A DNA stretch of 64,000 nucleotides from Takakia lepidozioides (GCA_030704615.1 CM060734.1:30644042-30708041), one strand, 5' to 3'; numbered from the stretch's first letter, positions 31,685 to 45,536 are shown. The notes: generated from the sequence alone by a model not told the origin. Program-made: numbers and translations.

Positions 31685-33345
31685 AACAAGGCTTGGAGGG
31701 AAGCTAATAATCTGGCTGCTGCCTATGCGAAGTTGGTTGAACCTCATGCGAAGCGCATGGAGGCTCTACAACAGCAGTTAGATGTGTTCAAACAAAGAGA
31801 GGAGCACACTCTCAGAGGAACAACAAGCAACTTGGTGGATAACCACCTTATGCAGGTCTGGTTAGCACAAGGGCCAGTGGAGGGCAAAACACCACGAAAG
31901 CTCACCCAAAGCGAGATGAATGAGCTCAGGCTGCAGGTGCAGAACATTGCCACAACTACTATAGACAATGTCTATAGTAGGATAGCAGAGTTACAGGAGG
32001 ATGTAGACGGACTGTAGACTCAAGTGGAGGACCTCACTTCAAACATCGACAAAAGAGTCTATATCCCTCAGGAACAGCTAATGGCTTCTTATTTACAAGC
32101 CAGAACTTTGGCTTTTCAGTCTTCACAGGAGGTGCAGGAGATGCCAATGATACAAGAGCCAGTACCACCACCACCACAACAAGTCACTGTACCAGTAGCT
32201 GAACCTGTTGTTACTCCAACCACACCACAGCCACCACAGCCTGAGGTATGGGGCAATGCTGCTTTTAACCCACCTAAAACTCCAGCTGCAAGGGAGTACA
32301 GTAGGGCTATGATTATGCCCTTCAACCAAATTCCCATCATGTTGGATTTGGCTTGGAAAGAATTTAGTCCTCCGCAGTCATTCGCACATTACTACCAAAT
32401 CATGCGTATTTGGCTGCCAGTGGCAACAAGGACTAAAGTTCTTCCGAACAATCGACATATTGAGGATCATCACTTTGCACAGTACTGGCACGAGGCAGGT
32501 ACCATGTTGAGGGAATTAATTGCTTTCCAGGTTGTACATGGACTCATTTATACCAAGACCAAGGAGGTAGCAAGTATTGTCATGGAATGCGGGTTATACT
32601 ACGCTGCTTGTTTTCTGGTACGTTATCACATTGAGCAGCAAAAGATGCAAGCACGCTTTCTGAGTTATTCCAGTGGGGATCATTGGGTATTACCTTCGGT
32701 GCCACCTCATATGTACCTATATGACCCAAAAGTTATGATGCAAAAGGATTCTCAAATTCGTTCATGGTTTCAAGCGGCCTGGAACAATTTGTCAACACAG
32801 AAATTCGGCATTGATGATATTTTCTATAAGGGACATGTGGCATGGAAATACTTGCACGCTGCACCAGTAATTGGTACCCCGCTCACCTGGACAGACAAGG
32901 AGCTCAGTGTCTACACCAATTTTGCTGTTCAGCGATTACAGCAGGTTTCAATATAAACTTCCAGACATGGTAGGACAACATTGTATGCCCCAGAGGATTC
33001 CACAAAAAGTTCAAAAATTAAAACACCTGAGAGGCGATGAGATTCTGATACAACTGTTTTCTTCACCGAATTCTTTTGACATGGAGAAGACTATGCAATT
33101 CAGATGGCAGAGAAGAAGCGACGGGGGTCTCCTATGCCTGAAAGGTTACCTCGATATCAGCCTCCAGAGGGCCTCACTTATCCAGGTAGTGATCAACCAT
33201 CTCTATCAACCAGAGACAGACCTCGAGCTCATACCCACAGTCCGCCACGAAACTCTCAACGTCAGAAAGGTGCTCACTCGCAAAGTTTGCTAATCGCAAT
33301 CAGTAAACCGTGAGGACACCGGCTTTTTGAGGGGGGAAGGGGTAA
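31685..33345 (+). pseudogene. left-truncated retroelement coiled-coil ORF (upstream tandem copy)
   Basis: Sequence from 31685 is almost identical to 43876-45536 and begins abruptly inside the same extra ORF. The product has a helical, Gln/Glu-rich coiled-coil part, a Pro-rich linker (near 32155-32250) and a helical C-terminal domain (to 32956). An in-frame TAG at about 32016 breaks this copy where the downstream copy has CAG. A polypurine tract and LTR follow directly, so this is the 3' end of another copy of the element, joined through the shared LTR. Confidence 0.7.
33325..33345 (+). other. polypurine tract
   Basis: The tract GAGGGGGGAAGGGG immediately precedes the LTR TG terminus. The same tract precedes the 3' LTR at about 45520-45536. 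It primes plus-strand synthesis and fixes the LTR boundary. Confidence 0.75.
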
Positions 33346-34323
33346 TGTTAGAGGACTGTCTGGGACTTAGACACTTACGGGATCTGTAGGGTACCCTTAA
33401 TTTTTGCACAGACTGAGACCAACAGGAGCCTTAGGGGTGACAGCAGCGCACTGTAGAGGGGGGTTACACAGCCCATCACAGCCCACACAGCCGTCACAGT
33501 CGTCACAGCCGACACAGCCAACACAGCTTGTCATAGCCCACACAGCCCACACAGCCCGTCACAGTCGTCACAGCCGACACAGCCAACACAGACCGTAACA
33601 GCCGACAACAGCACACACACGCACGTCACAGTCGCACAGCCAGTCACAGTTTCACACAGCCAGTCACAGTTTGACACAGTTGTCACGACCATAAGGAACG
33701 GAGAGCAGGACAGGAAACGACTGTGGGGAACAACACCTGCAAATGGAACATGTTAGTTCACGGACGACGGTTAGTGAGGAAAACGGTTAGAGCCACGGGT
33801 AGGAAGAAAAAGGGAGCAGCAAGGACGGAATGGGGGGATTCTGGGAAGCACGGAAGGGGGAGGACTTTGGGGTCATGCTGGGAGGAGATCGGAAGCCAAG
33901 ATGGAGAGCGCGGTGAAGGAGGAAAGAGGATTAGTAGATGCTCGTTATATGCAAAGCGGTAGTGATATAGTAGAGCAGAGTAGAGACACAATGGCTTCGA
34001 CCTGATACCTGATAAATCCTAATCGGATACTTATACGATACAATCACACTGTGTAGAGAGATCTGAGTGAAGCTGTGGAATGAATGGATGAGTTGATGGA
34101 ATCCAATAGATTGATAAAGCAAACTGATACTTAATTATCAATGGTAAGGTAGCTAACATGAATGCCAAAAGGAAACAAATAGGAAACACCCCCATGATAC
34201 ACTAGCTGTAGGTCATGACTGATTGTTCTGCGCGGGCTGAGTACTTAGAGATTTCCAACTCTTCTATCTTGGAGTTTCCGCCTCGGATAGCGAAGGGATG
34301 GGTGAGTAAAAAGCAGCGCGACA
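33346..34323 (+). repeat. 5' (shared) LTR
   Basis: 978 bp, starts TGTTAGAGG after a purine tract (GAGGGGGGAAGGGGTAA) and ends GCGCGACA, with TG..CA termini. It is almost identical to 45537-46532. It contains a CACAG-rich minisatellite at about 33470-33690. Confidence 0.85.
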
Positions 34324-34930
34324 TTTGGCGACCATACTGGGGAACTGAGTCATGAACAACCAGATGTGACAGGCATCTGGTGGGATCATGGTGGTTGGAC
34401 CATTAAAGAATTTGAAGTGAATCAAATTCCTTGTGGAACGAAGGAAGAAAGATTGTCCAAACAATTCTTTCAAAGGTTCTTGGAATTGCCAGACGGTTGT
34501 AAAGAAAATATTCTTAAGTGAGTGCATGATGCTGATCCGGATGGGGTCTGGAGAAAGGAGTGATAAAGATTTATCAGGTAGCCTGTAGAGGAAGAGCACG
34601 TTGGTTACCAACGTTGGTTTATGTGATAGCATTGCTATCCATTAAGCGAGTAGATTTGAAGGCTGGGAGGAAAGAAAAGTGAATGTTTATACTCATATGC
34701 ATGAAGAGCTTGTACTGGTAAAGAATTGGATTCCAAAGGATAATTTTGTGGATCAACTCACACCAATAACAGCTTTCCAGACTTGTTTGCCATATGGTTA
34801 TATGGTAACGGAGACTTCAAGTATAGCCAAGGGTGCATTGAAGCTTGAAAGAAACCCAGGCATATACGAGAGATATTACAGAAGAGAGTTATGGTTATTG
34901 CCACATTAAAAGAAATGAAAGACATGGGAC

Positions 34931-36900
34931 ATGAGTGATGAAAGAGAAGCTAGACGCCAGAGATATTTAGCAAAAAGAGAAAGCTATCCGAAAGCTAATT
35001 ATCCATATCTTTGGGAGAGAGGAATAGACATAGGGGAATCATCTGGACCTCTCACACCATTAAGATCAAAGAGTACATCACCTATACCGGAAAGAACTAG
35101 AGTTGGATGCCACTCCTTCTGTTTCTTTGCAAGAAAGATTAAGGGAATTGGTACAGGAAGGAGATCAATCACGAGGTGAAAGATCTGAGGTACATCCTTG
35201 GATAAAAGATTTGACAGAAATCTTTGATAAGAGTTGGCATGGAACACCAAAAGCAGGAACTCCAGTTTCTGAAGCAGAAGGTGAAGAAGAGAAGAGGATG
35301 TGGCAGAGCCAACGGAGAGTTCAGACTCTCCAACACCATTACAGTTGAGTTACATGAGTGAAGAAGAAACCAAGGGCAGAACTTGGAGGATGAAAACAGA
35401 GAGAAGAAATTAGAAGAGGAAGAATATGAAGAAGTAGACCCAACAGCTGAGGTTGAGACTACAACCAGGACATCCCACCCCCGTTGGACCTGGATCAAGT
35501 GGAGCACTTGGATCACAGGCCAACGAAGGTGTCGGCTCAGGGGGATCAGGCGGGCGGCCTGGATCTGGCTCTGGGGGGACAGGGAGTGTGGGAAGTAGTG
35601 CAACTGAAGCTGGAATACTGTGAATATAGTGGGGCTAGAAGCAGGAGTGCTCAAGGGCCACCACTTGGTGGAAGATCCACCACAAAAACAACAGGTCCAG
35701 AAGGACCAGCACCAGTAAGGGTGCCAGCACCTGTCAGTGGGCAGAAGGTAGGGCCACAGATGGCGTTACAACCAACACGGGCAAAACCACCCTTTCCAAT
35801 ATATTCAGGAAAAGGGGATCCCGATGTATACATTAGCCAATTTGAGCACATGTGTATAGTGAACAATGAGAATGGCGATGATGCCAAGATGAGACTGTTT
35901 CCTTGTTCACTTATCAAGAAAGCAAGTGAATGGTATGCAAGATTCCCTGATAATCATTTCCTAACCTGGAATGGCTTGAGTACACATTTCGAAATAGGTT
36001 CAGGACAAGTAAAACTGAAGATGAAGTGTATGGAAGTTACAACAGTTAAAGCAAAGAAGCATGAAACTGTTGAGGGAGTATATGGAAAAGATGGAATTGA
36101 TTGATGAAAAAGCTGGAGCAGTAGTACCACACCCGGTTTACAGAAGACTTGGTTTGTGAGTGGCTAAGACCAGAAGTTGCAAAGAAAGTGGATATGTTAC
36201 CCCATAAACAGTGGAGGAGGCATTTGAAACTGCAAACAGAATTGAGCAATTGGGAATGCTCAGGAGAGAGAAAAGAGAGATGAGGACTCTGAGGATGAGT
36301 CAGATGAAGAAAGAGCAAGAACTAAAAGAAAGAGAGTAAGAGAAAGGAGAAGTTGAAGAGGGATAACTATGAAAAAGATTGGAAGAAATCTTGAAGAAAT
36401 ATGCCACAGAGGCTGCAACACATTGGAGGAAGGGTGTATGGTGTGCAAAGTGCCAGGAATGAAGGCCATACCACCACAGAATGCCACATGAAGGAGAAAA
36501 CACTGTACTATCTGTAAAATGGATAACCATTCTACTGATAAATTTACTACAACAGAAGGACAGCTGCAAGAGAACCTAGGCAAGTAAGGGTGCATCAGGT
36601 GCAGCCCCAGCCAAAGAAGAAACAATGATCAGGACCACTATGGTAGGTCTGGTGGTTATAACAATGGCATGGAAGGGAGAGGGTAATTCAAGAGGGAATT
36701 ACCAAGGAAATTCCAGAGGCAACTATCAGGGTAATCCAAGGGGGAATTACCAGCCCGGGAATCAGGATTATAGAAATAATCCAAGAACAGACCAAGGGCG
36801 AGGACCCAATGGTGAAGAACTATGTTACTATTGTAATCAGCCAGGACACGCAAGGCAGCCTGTTCTTCTGGATAAGACACCAGAATGAGATGAGAGCTCC
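34931..36900 (+). pseudogene. retrotransposon gag, frame-broken
   Basis: Gag-like segments are spread over several frames. There is an acidic N-terminal part (34931-35340), a capsid-type segment (YISQFEHMCIVNN, then KASEWYARFPDNHF; about 35820-35960), Asn/Gly-rich repeats (36680-36780) and a zinc-knuckle remnant CYYCNQPGHA at about 36826. The terminal Cys of that CCHC box has been lost. Confidence 0.75.
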
Positions 36901-37100
36901 TGTGAATGAGGGCCCAGTGGTGGCAGCTCACATGGTTAGGCCATGTGTTGTACCAGAAGTAAAGTACAATGATAGAACAAGAAGTAAAGCCAAACTAATA
37001 CCTCCAGTAGTAGAGGAAGAATGAAGAAGATGATAATGAAGGTGGCAATGATATGCCTGAGATGAGAGACTTGGAAAGATGAGAAGGAACTGCACAAGAA

Positions 37101-38146
37101 GTGGCAGATACTATAAGGGAAATGCAAAAGAGTACTGATATTCCTGTGCAGATTCCTCTGATTCTGATGGAGAAAGAAGGGAGTGAGGAAGAAAGGAAGA
37201 AAGAAGATGCAGACATGCAAAGTAATGAAGAGACTTTGGCTGAAGTAATATGCCAGACCAAAGCAGAAATTACCATTGGACAGCTATTAGCTGTGGCACC
37301 TTATTGTAGGCACAGGCTGTATCAAGCAATCAATCGAATTGCCCAGGAGACAGGAAACACAGACCTGAACAGCAAGGTGACCAGTTATAATGTGAAGCCG
37401 GAAGGGCGAGAAACAGTCATGGACTTTGATGATTCTATGCCAGTAATCCAATTGAGAATTGGAAGCACAGAACTAACTGATGTACTGATAGATGGAGGTT
37501 CTGGAGTAAATATCATGACAGACCAATTAAGGAAGAAGCTTGGTCTAAGTAACATGAAACCAGCCCCATTTACAGTAACAATGGCAGATCAAAGAAGTGT
37601 ACAGCCATTGGGATTAATAAGAGGAGTTAAGATACAGATACAGAAGATGATCTTTATGATCACAGTAACTGTATTGAAGATGGATGAAGTCATGGAGGCT
37701 TACTCCTTATTATTGGACGTCCGTGGCTGAAACAGGCCAGGGTATTCCATGACTGGAATTCTCAGTTACTAACCGTGCATAATGGGATACACGAGATACA
37801 AATTACCACAAAGAAATCTAGTAGATTACCTGCTACAAGAAGACCTCGAGGAGTCAGAGAGTATGACTGGAAAGGAGGACTGGATGAGGAGCAGGAAGCT
37901 ACCCTTTTTGCTGCACACCCAGAGTGGGAGCAGGTTGCAGAGATGCGGCTGGAAAGCCTAAGTTGTTTGAGAGGTATCTGCTGTGGTGTAGTGACAGCAA
38001 CACCAACTGAAGAAGAAACCAGCATTTACCCATCACATTTCTATGAAGAAAGAGAAGGAGAAATAGAAATCCTAGAAGAACCAGCCACTGTGAGCTTACA
38101 GGATGAAGTGGTGACTGGTTGGACAATCACAGCTGATGAGCAGTGA
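37101..38146 (+). pseudogene. retropepsin-type protease region, frameshifted
   Basis: The catalytic motif VLIDGGSGVNIM (about 37474-37512) is a DGGS variant of the DT/SG aspartic protease site. The frame breaks near 37715; the flap-side motif GRPWLKQARVFHDW reads in another frame. An acidic linker to RT follows, up to about 38146. Confidence 0.75.
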
Positions 38147-39620
38147 GGGAAGTAAATGTGGGAACTAAAGAGGAACCGAGGATGGTGAAAGTAGGAGCTG
38201 ATTTGGAGCCGGAATTCTTCGAAGAAGCTAAAAGCTTGTTCATCAAATACAGAGATGTATTTGCTTGGAGCTATGAGGATCTAAAAGGGATACCACCTGA
38301 AGTCTGTCAGCATAAGATTGAACTGGAACCAGGGTCAGTACCAATCAAGCAGGCGAGGTATAGAATGAATCCCAACTACGCACAGAAGGTTGGAGAAGAG
38401 ATAAAGAAGTTGGCTGAGGCTAAGTTTATATACCCAATAGAGTATACAACTTGGTTGTCACCCATTGTTATAGTTCCCAAGAAGAATGGCAAACTAAGAG
38501 TATGTGTGAACTATAAGAAGCTGAATGCTTGTACGAAGAAAGATCCTTTCCCTTTGCCATTCACAGAAGCAGTATTAGACACTGTGGCAGGCCATGAGAT
38601 GTACTCATTCATGGATGGCTTCAGTGGTTATAATCAAGTGCAAGTGGCAGAAGAAGACCAAGGGAAAACAGCTTTCATCACAGACTGGGGGCTTATGCAT
38701 ACAAAGTCATGCCCTTTGGACTTTGTAATGCACCAGCGACCTTTCAGAGAGTGATAAGTGAATCTTTTCATGAGTATCTGGATGATTTCATGCAGGTATT
38801 CTTGGATGATTTCAGTGTGTACAGCTCTAAGAATGAGCACTTGCATAAATTGGAGTTATGTTTGGCCAGATGCAGGATGAGAGGTCTGGGCCTGAATCCA
38901 GAGAAGTGTACTTTCTGTGTGAACTCAGGGGTGCTTCTGGGACACATTGTGTGTAAGAAGGGACTTCTTGTGGATCCCAGGAAGACAGAGGCCATTAAAG
39001 CCTCTCCACCACCAGTGAATGTTAAAATCTAAGGAGATTCCTTGGGCAAACCAGTTATTACAGAAGATTTGTCAAAGGTATGCACAAATAGCAGCACCAT
39101 TGAGCAAACTACTGAAGAAAGATGCAGTGTTTGCCTGGACAGCTGAATGTCAACAGGCGTTTGAGGAACTTACACTGTCAGTAACAACTACACCTGTGCT
39201 GATTAACCCTCACTGGCATGTAGTATTTCATGTTCACTGCGATGCATCAGGAGAAGCGTTGGGAGCGGTGTTAGCCCAGAATGTTACAGGAAATATAGAT
39301 TCACCTGTGTACTATGCTAGCCGGTTGATGAACAGTGCTGAAAGGAACTATAGCACAACGGAAAGAGAAGCATTGGCAATGATCTATGCAGTGAAGAAAT
39401 TCAGGCATTACCTGTTGGGCAAAAGTTTATGTTCTATGTGGATCACCAGGCTCTGATATACCTGGTAAACAAACCTCTGATAAGCGGAAGAATAGCAAGA
39501 TGGTTGATAATCTTGCACGAGTTTGAGTTCGAGGTTGTTTACAAGCCTGGGAGACTGCATCTTGTGGCGGATCATTTGTCACGGTTATCAACAGGAGAAC
39601 CAGCCACAGGAATAGATGAT
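38143..39620 (+). pseudogene. reverse transcriptase and RNase H region, frameshifted
   Basis: RT blocks are YRDVFAWSYEDLKGIPP, SPIVIVPKKNGKLRVCVNY, SFMDGFSGYNQVQ, MPFGLCNAPATFQR and catalytic QVFLDDFSVYSS (FLDD for the YxDD box). The frame changes near 38690 and near 39025. RNase H starts with HCDASGEALGAVLAQ (about 39237) and includes NYSTTEREALAMIYAVKKF, then shifts frame at about 39425 before DHQALIYLVNK. Ty3/gypsy type. Confidence 0.85.
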
Positions 39621-39799
39621 CAATTACCAGATGCGAGTCTCTTTGCAGTGGAGGTGCAGGAAAGTGCAGATGACTGGTTAGATTGGCAGTGGCCAATCAG
39701 ATACTACCTTGCTCATGGTCAGTGCCCACCTAGTTATGGTAAGGAGCAGAGGAAGAGAATCGCTATCAAAGCTTTACCTTATACTATGGTAGGAAGCAG

Positions 39800-40920
39800 A
39801 ATGTATAAGCTAGGACCTGATGGAGTACTAAAACGATGCTTGTACCACCATGAAGTAAAATTTTGGAGGAAGTTCATAAAGGAGTGGCTGGAGGTCATTT
39901 TGGAGAAGAGACTACCAGTAGGAAGATACTACTCGCAGGTTACTGGTGGCCTACTTTGTTCAAAGATGTACACGAGTATTGTCAGAGTTGTGATGAATGT
40001 CAGAGGCTAGGACCTTTGCAGAGATCTGGAAGGATGGCCTTGCATCCTACAATGCCTACGGAACCATTTCAGAAATGGGGACTAGACTTTGTTGGACCAA
40101 TTAACCCACCAGCCAAGAATACACGAGCAGGTACATAATTACAGCCACTGATTATACTACGAAGTGGGTGGAAGCTAAAGCTTTGAGGGACAACACAGCC
40201 AAGTCCACAGCAAGGTTCCTGTACGAGAACATACTTACACGATTTGGCTGTCCCTTAGAATTTATCAGTGATCAGGGAAGTCACTTCATGAATGAGACCA
40301 TTGAGTTGTTGACTAAAGAGTTCATGATTGTACATAGAAAGAGTACAACATATTACCCACAGGGTAATGGGCAGGCAGAGGCTACCAACAAAATACTATG
40401 TACTATCTTGGCTAAGATAGTCAATGCAAACAGAACGGATTGGGATACAAAGCTGCTGACAGCTTTGTGGTCATACAGGACTTCATATAAAGTCACCACT
40501 AAGTATACACCATTCCAATTAGTTTATGGTATGGAAGCCTTACTTCCAGTGGAATTCCTGTTACCTACCATGAGAACGGAGTGGGGAAAGAGAATGGAAT
40601 TGCAAGATTCCATTAAGGTCAGGAAACATGAATTATACCATGTGGAAGAAGTACGTGCTGATGCAGCTGATAATATGACCAGAATTCAGATGAAGAGGAA
40701 GGAACAGTTTGATGAAGGCAAGTTAAAAACTTTAAGACGGGAGATTTGGTTCTATGGTTGCAGAAAAAGGGAAAGATTAAAGCTTCTAAGCTTAAATGGA
40801 AAAGACCTTATGTCATACAAAAGATGTATGATAACAACACCGCCATGTTACAAACCATTAACAAAGAAATGCTGGGAAGAGTCAATGCCAATAAGTTGAA
40901 GGGGTACAGTGGTATCCATG
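39800..40920 (+). pseudogene. integrase region, frameshifted
   Basis: An HHCC zinc-binding segment (HKGVAGGHFG, then CQSCDECQ, about 39870-40000) precedes the DDE core: LDFVGPINPP, EFISDQGSHFMNE and NGQAEATNK. All three catalytic acidic residues are present. Frames break at about 39860 and 40135, and the C-terminal region shifts again near 40740. Confidence 0.85.
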
Positions 40921-41043
40921 ACAAACCATTGCAGCATGATTTGCATGTTGAAACGCAAGAGCAGTCACGGGCTGCACCAGTGTTACGAACGGAGTATGGA
41001 GCACTTGTCGCTAGGCCGAGCATATATGACCAGGGCGGGCACA

Positions 41044-41290
41044 ACAAGCGTGACACAGCCTATCACAGCCCATCAAGGCAAAGCACAGCCTATCACAGCC
41101 ACAAGCCCATCACGCACGACGTGACACAGCCTATCACATATCACACACAAGCCCAGCACGGCGTGTCACAGCCTATCAGCTTACCACAGTGCCATCACAA
41201 CGCCTATCACAGTGTACCCCCCAGTAATGACACAGCTGTCACACAACACAGCTCAACACAGCCTACTAGGGTTACACGATCCATAGAATC
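41044..41290 (+). repeat. CACAGCC-rich minisatellite inside the element
   Basis: Irregular repeats of 'cacagcctatcacagc' type fill the stretch after integrase. A related repeat lies in both LTRs (about 33470-33690 and 45655-45890), and its complement in the inverted LTR at about 52490-52700. Confidence 0.75.
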
Positions 41291-41823
41291 AGTGACAGGT
41301 GGACGCATAATAACTTCAGGAAAATGGCTGACGGAAGAAAAACGGAAACTAGTTTAAAAATAGACACGTGGAAGTCAGGGCGCGACACACAGCTGAGAAG
41401 GAAGTGCAAGAACAGGTGTCATAAAGAAAGAGGACAAGAACGGCCGTCAAAAGGGATGAAAGGCGGGCCCATTAATGAATACGGAAAAAGGGAAACGGAA
41501 CGAACGGCAAGTACAGAAAAGCGAAATTCTTGTCACATGTGTGATCCTAGTGGACTATCCAGCAGGGAAAGTCCACTAAAGAAAATAAAATCTAAAATCC
41601 AGTCACAGCGGATACAGCCAATAGAAACCAGAGAAAGGATCAAGAAAATGGAGGGAAATTGAGCGCAAGAGGCGGCGTCGTTCTGAGTAACGGGCGTCTC
41701 GACGGGACAGACCATCAATGCTATAGCTTGGAAACTATGGAGGAACTAACAGACTATACGCTCGCAATATTACTTACGCAGTCATAGACACGAAAGAACA
41801 GAGCGGAGCTTTTCTCTTGAGCG

Positions 41824-44800
41824 ATGCTTGCAAGCCCCGCAGCTTACAAGAAATTACCCATAGCTTTCTGTGGCAACCATACGTTTATGCTTTGTGCACT
41901 ACAGGCATTCCTGCAGTTGTTACAGCCAAAACAGTTCTGTGAGTCTAAAATGAAGAGAGTGAGAGGAATGGAGGAAATCAGGGTGAAGAGCACCACAATT
42001 CTGCAGAAACAAACGATTGCTACCCCACAGGCGATACAGATACTGGAGGAGCTGAGATTGCAAGGATTGCAAAGCATAGATTGGACATTACACCATAGAC
42101 AGTACATGTTACAATTTTTTGCAGAACTTTGAGCCAAGGACAGGAACAACAACGGTGAAGGGAGTTGAATTAATGATTACTCCCCTATACCTCCAGCAAT
42201 TGTTTCGATTGCCAGCAGGTCAGGTGCATGTGGAGGAACACAGGGCAAGACTGCAAATAGGGGACTTATTCCAAGAAGGGAGTTTCTTTAAAACTCAGGG
42301 TTATGCTTGTACCAAGGCTGTGTACCCAGGGCTAAAAGAGGTAGGCCAGGTATTGAACGTTCTGATTGCCATGAAACAGAACCAACAGTATTTGAGCAGA
42401 TCCTTCACGGAGGAAATACTCAAAGCCCTGAAGGGACAAGAGGTACAATGGGCGGACATAATGTACAACGCACTGGTGGAGGAGATGAAAAGATTACAAG
42501 GTACTACCGCAAAGTCTCCTATCATAGTGTCTGGCCCAATCATTGCTCAAATAATTCTTGATTCTGGCATACTTGATGCGCAAGAAAGAAAGGAGATGGG
42601 AGTGTTTGAGCCAGAAACCACTGCAATGGAAGAGCAAGGCTCTTCACACAGTGAGGGTGGACTAGCAGGGCAACCCGAGACTAAGAGGCAGAGACGGGGA
42701 AGACTGTAGTGGCGGATCCACTGGCTTCACGGATTCCGCATGATAATGTTTCCCAAGCTCATGTGCAGGAAGGGGCACAGCAGCACAGAGAAATGCTATT
42801 ACTGGAAGCAGGACCTTCAGAGAGGGAGGAGAAGTTACTTCAGTATCACAACCATCACACAGCCAGCTGATCGACTTGTCACAAGGTCACAAGTTGTCCA
42901 TGCAGCTCAACCAGAAATAATTGATTTGGAAAAGAAGGGTTAGATATTCCAACTACAGAACAGATAGTGGCAGAAATGGAGAAGGGGGACCTTCTCTATG
43001 AATATTCTGGTCTGGTCAAGGAGACAGAGATTCCCAGAGGTGCAACAGTTGCCCAAGGAAAATCCTGAGGTGCATATAATACACACACCTGTGTCGGAGG
43101 TACCACAGGCAGAAGGTCATGACACTGTAGCACCGGTGATAGATGAAGTGGTTCAGGAAGAAAATCCGGTGGGACAATGGCCTGAGTGGTTCGTGAGACA
43201 TCACACTGTTGAGGATCAGGAGGAACAGCAGCAACCTCACCATGATGACCCTCAACAGGCAATGCTGATGAGTTCCATAGGCAGGACACTTAATTTGTTG
43301 GGGACTTATGTCAAATCCCATGTTCCAACTACCCAATTGACAGCCTTGAGAGAGGAACTCAGGAAGGAGTTTGAGGCTCGACTAGCCACTGAGTGTGCAA
43401 ACAAGGTCGATGAAGAGGTCACTCTCAAGATGCAGCAGGACTTGGGAAATACAGAAGCGGCTTTGCAATTGGCCAAGGAACAATTGATTGAGGCAGGCCT
43501 CGCGCAAGACCAGTTGCACGAAGCACATAAGCAACAGCTATACCAAATGCAGGTGCAGCATGAAAGCAAGTTGCAAGAAGTGAATGCACTACATACGGAG
43601 TTGCAGACAGTGCATGACAGGATGGCGATACAATGTGCTACATTCACAACTATGCTTGACCAATCTACAAAAGAAATAAACAGTCAAGCGGAAAATGTAC
43701 GAAGGCAGAAGAAGAGAATGTTGAGCAAATGAAACTCATTGTCGATATGAAGAATACAATCTGTCGCAATGAGGATACTTTCAAGCAATACAGGCAGATT
43801 GAAGCTGATCAAGAGAAGCACATCGTGGAGTTGCAACAAACCATCATGGCCAATAGAAATGAAATCGCGGTCAATAACAAGGCTTGGAGGGAAGCTAATA
43901 ATCTACTGCTGCCTATGCGAATTGGTTGAACCTCATGCGAAGCGCATGGAGGCTTTACAACAGCAGTTAGATGTGTACAAGCTAAGAGAGGAGCAAACTC
44001 TCAGGGGAACCACAAGCAACTTGGTGGATAACCACCTTATGCAGGTCTGGTTAGCACAAGGGCCAGTGGAGGGCAAAGCACCACGAAAGCTCACCCAAAG
44101 CGAGATGAATGAGCTCAGGCTGCAGTGCAGAACATTGCCACAACTACTATAGACAATGTCTATAGTAGGATAGCAGAGTTACAGGAGGATGTAGACGGAC
44201 TGCAGACTCAAGTGGAGGACCTCACTTCAAACATCGACAAAAGAGTCTATATCCCTCAGGAACAGCTAATGGCTTCTTATTTACAAGCCAGAACTTTGGC
44301 TTTTCAGTCTTCACAGGAGGTGCAGGAGATGCCAATGATACAAGAGCCAGTACCACCAACACCACAACAAGTCACTGTACCAGTAGCTGAACCTGTTGTT
44401 ACTACAACCACACCACAGCCACCACAGCCTGAGGTATGGGGCAATGCTGCTTTTAACCCACCTAAAACTCCAGCTGCAAGGGAGTACAGTAGGGCTATGA
44501 TTATGCCCTTCAACCAAATTCCATCATGTTGGATTTGGCTTGGAAAGAATTTAGTCCTCCGCAGTCATTCGCACATTACTACCAAATCATGCGTATTTGG
44601 CTGCCAGTGGCAACTAGGACTAAAGTTCTTCCGAACAATCGACATATTGAGGATCATCACTTTGCACAGTACTGGCACGAGGCAGGTACCATGTTGAGGG
44701 AATTAATTGCTTTCCAGGTTGTACATGGACTCATTTATACCAAGACCAAGGAGGTAGCAAGTATTGTCATGGGATGCGGGTTATACTACGCTGCTTGTTT

Positions 44801-45536
44801 TCTGGTACGTTATCACATTGAGCAACAAAAGATGCAAGCACGCTTTCTGAGTTATTCCAGTGGGGATCATTGGGTATTACCTTCGGTGCCACCTCATATG
44901 TACCTATATGACCCAAAAGTTATGATGCAAAAGGATTCTCAAATTCGTTCATGGTTTCAAGCGGCCTGGAACAATTTGTCAACACAGAAATTCGGCATTG
45001 ATGATATTTTCTATAAGGGACATGTGGCATGGAAATACTTGCACGCTGCACCAGTAATTGGTACCCCACACTCACCTGGACAGACAAGGAGCTCAGTGTC
45101 TACACCAATTTTGCTGTTCAGCGGTTACACCAAGTTGTAAAATATAAACTTCCAGACATGGTAGGACAGCATTGTATGCCCCAGAGGATTCCACAAAAAG
45201 TTCGAAAATTAAAACACCTGAGAGGCGATGAGGATTCTGATACAACTGTTTCTTCACCGAATTCTTTTGACATGGGAGAAGACTATGCAATTCAGATGGC
45301 AGAGAAGAAGCGACGGGGGTCTCCTATGCCGGAAAGGTTACCTCGATATCAGCCTCCAGAGGGCCTCACTTATCCAGGTAGTGATCAACCATCTCCGTCA
45401 ACCAGAGACAGACCTCGGGCTCGTACACACAGTCCGCCACGAAACTCTCAACGTCAGAAGGTGCTCACTCACAAAGGTTTGCTAATCGCAATCAGTAAAC
45501 CGTGAGGACACGGCTTTTTGAGGGGGGAAGGGGTAA
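41824..45536 (+). pseudogene. extra retroelement ORF in env position (coiled-coil protein)
   Basis: Frame segments at 41824-42132, 42119-42709, 42998-43732, 43729-43929, 44125-44697, 44526-45140 and 45029-45505 together cover a protein of roughly 1100 residues. An N-terminal domain includes VKGVELMITPLYLQQLFRLP, which vaguely resembles the plant-transposon helical domain found in Athila-like ORFs. Then come an acidic linker, a long Gln/Glu-rich coiled coil (about 43270-44230), a Pro-rich linker and a helical C-terminal domain. No signal peptide or transmembrane segment was seen, so it is not a typical envelope. It is broken by several small indels. Confidence 0.65.

Noticed and set aside
33346-34323. 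Reading the whole 2.65 kb repeated block (31685-34323 and 43876-46532) as one very long LTR containing an ORF
   Set aside because: A strong polypurine tract followed by TGTTAGAGG lies inside the block in both copies, and the inverted LTR at 52823 starts at the same point. The LTR is therefore ~1 kb and the ORF is internal.
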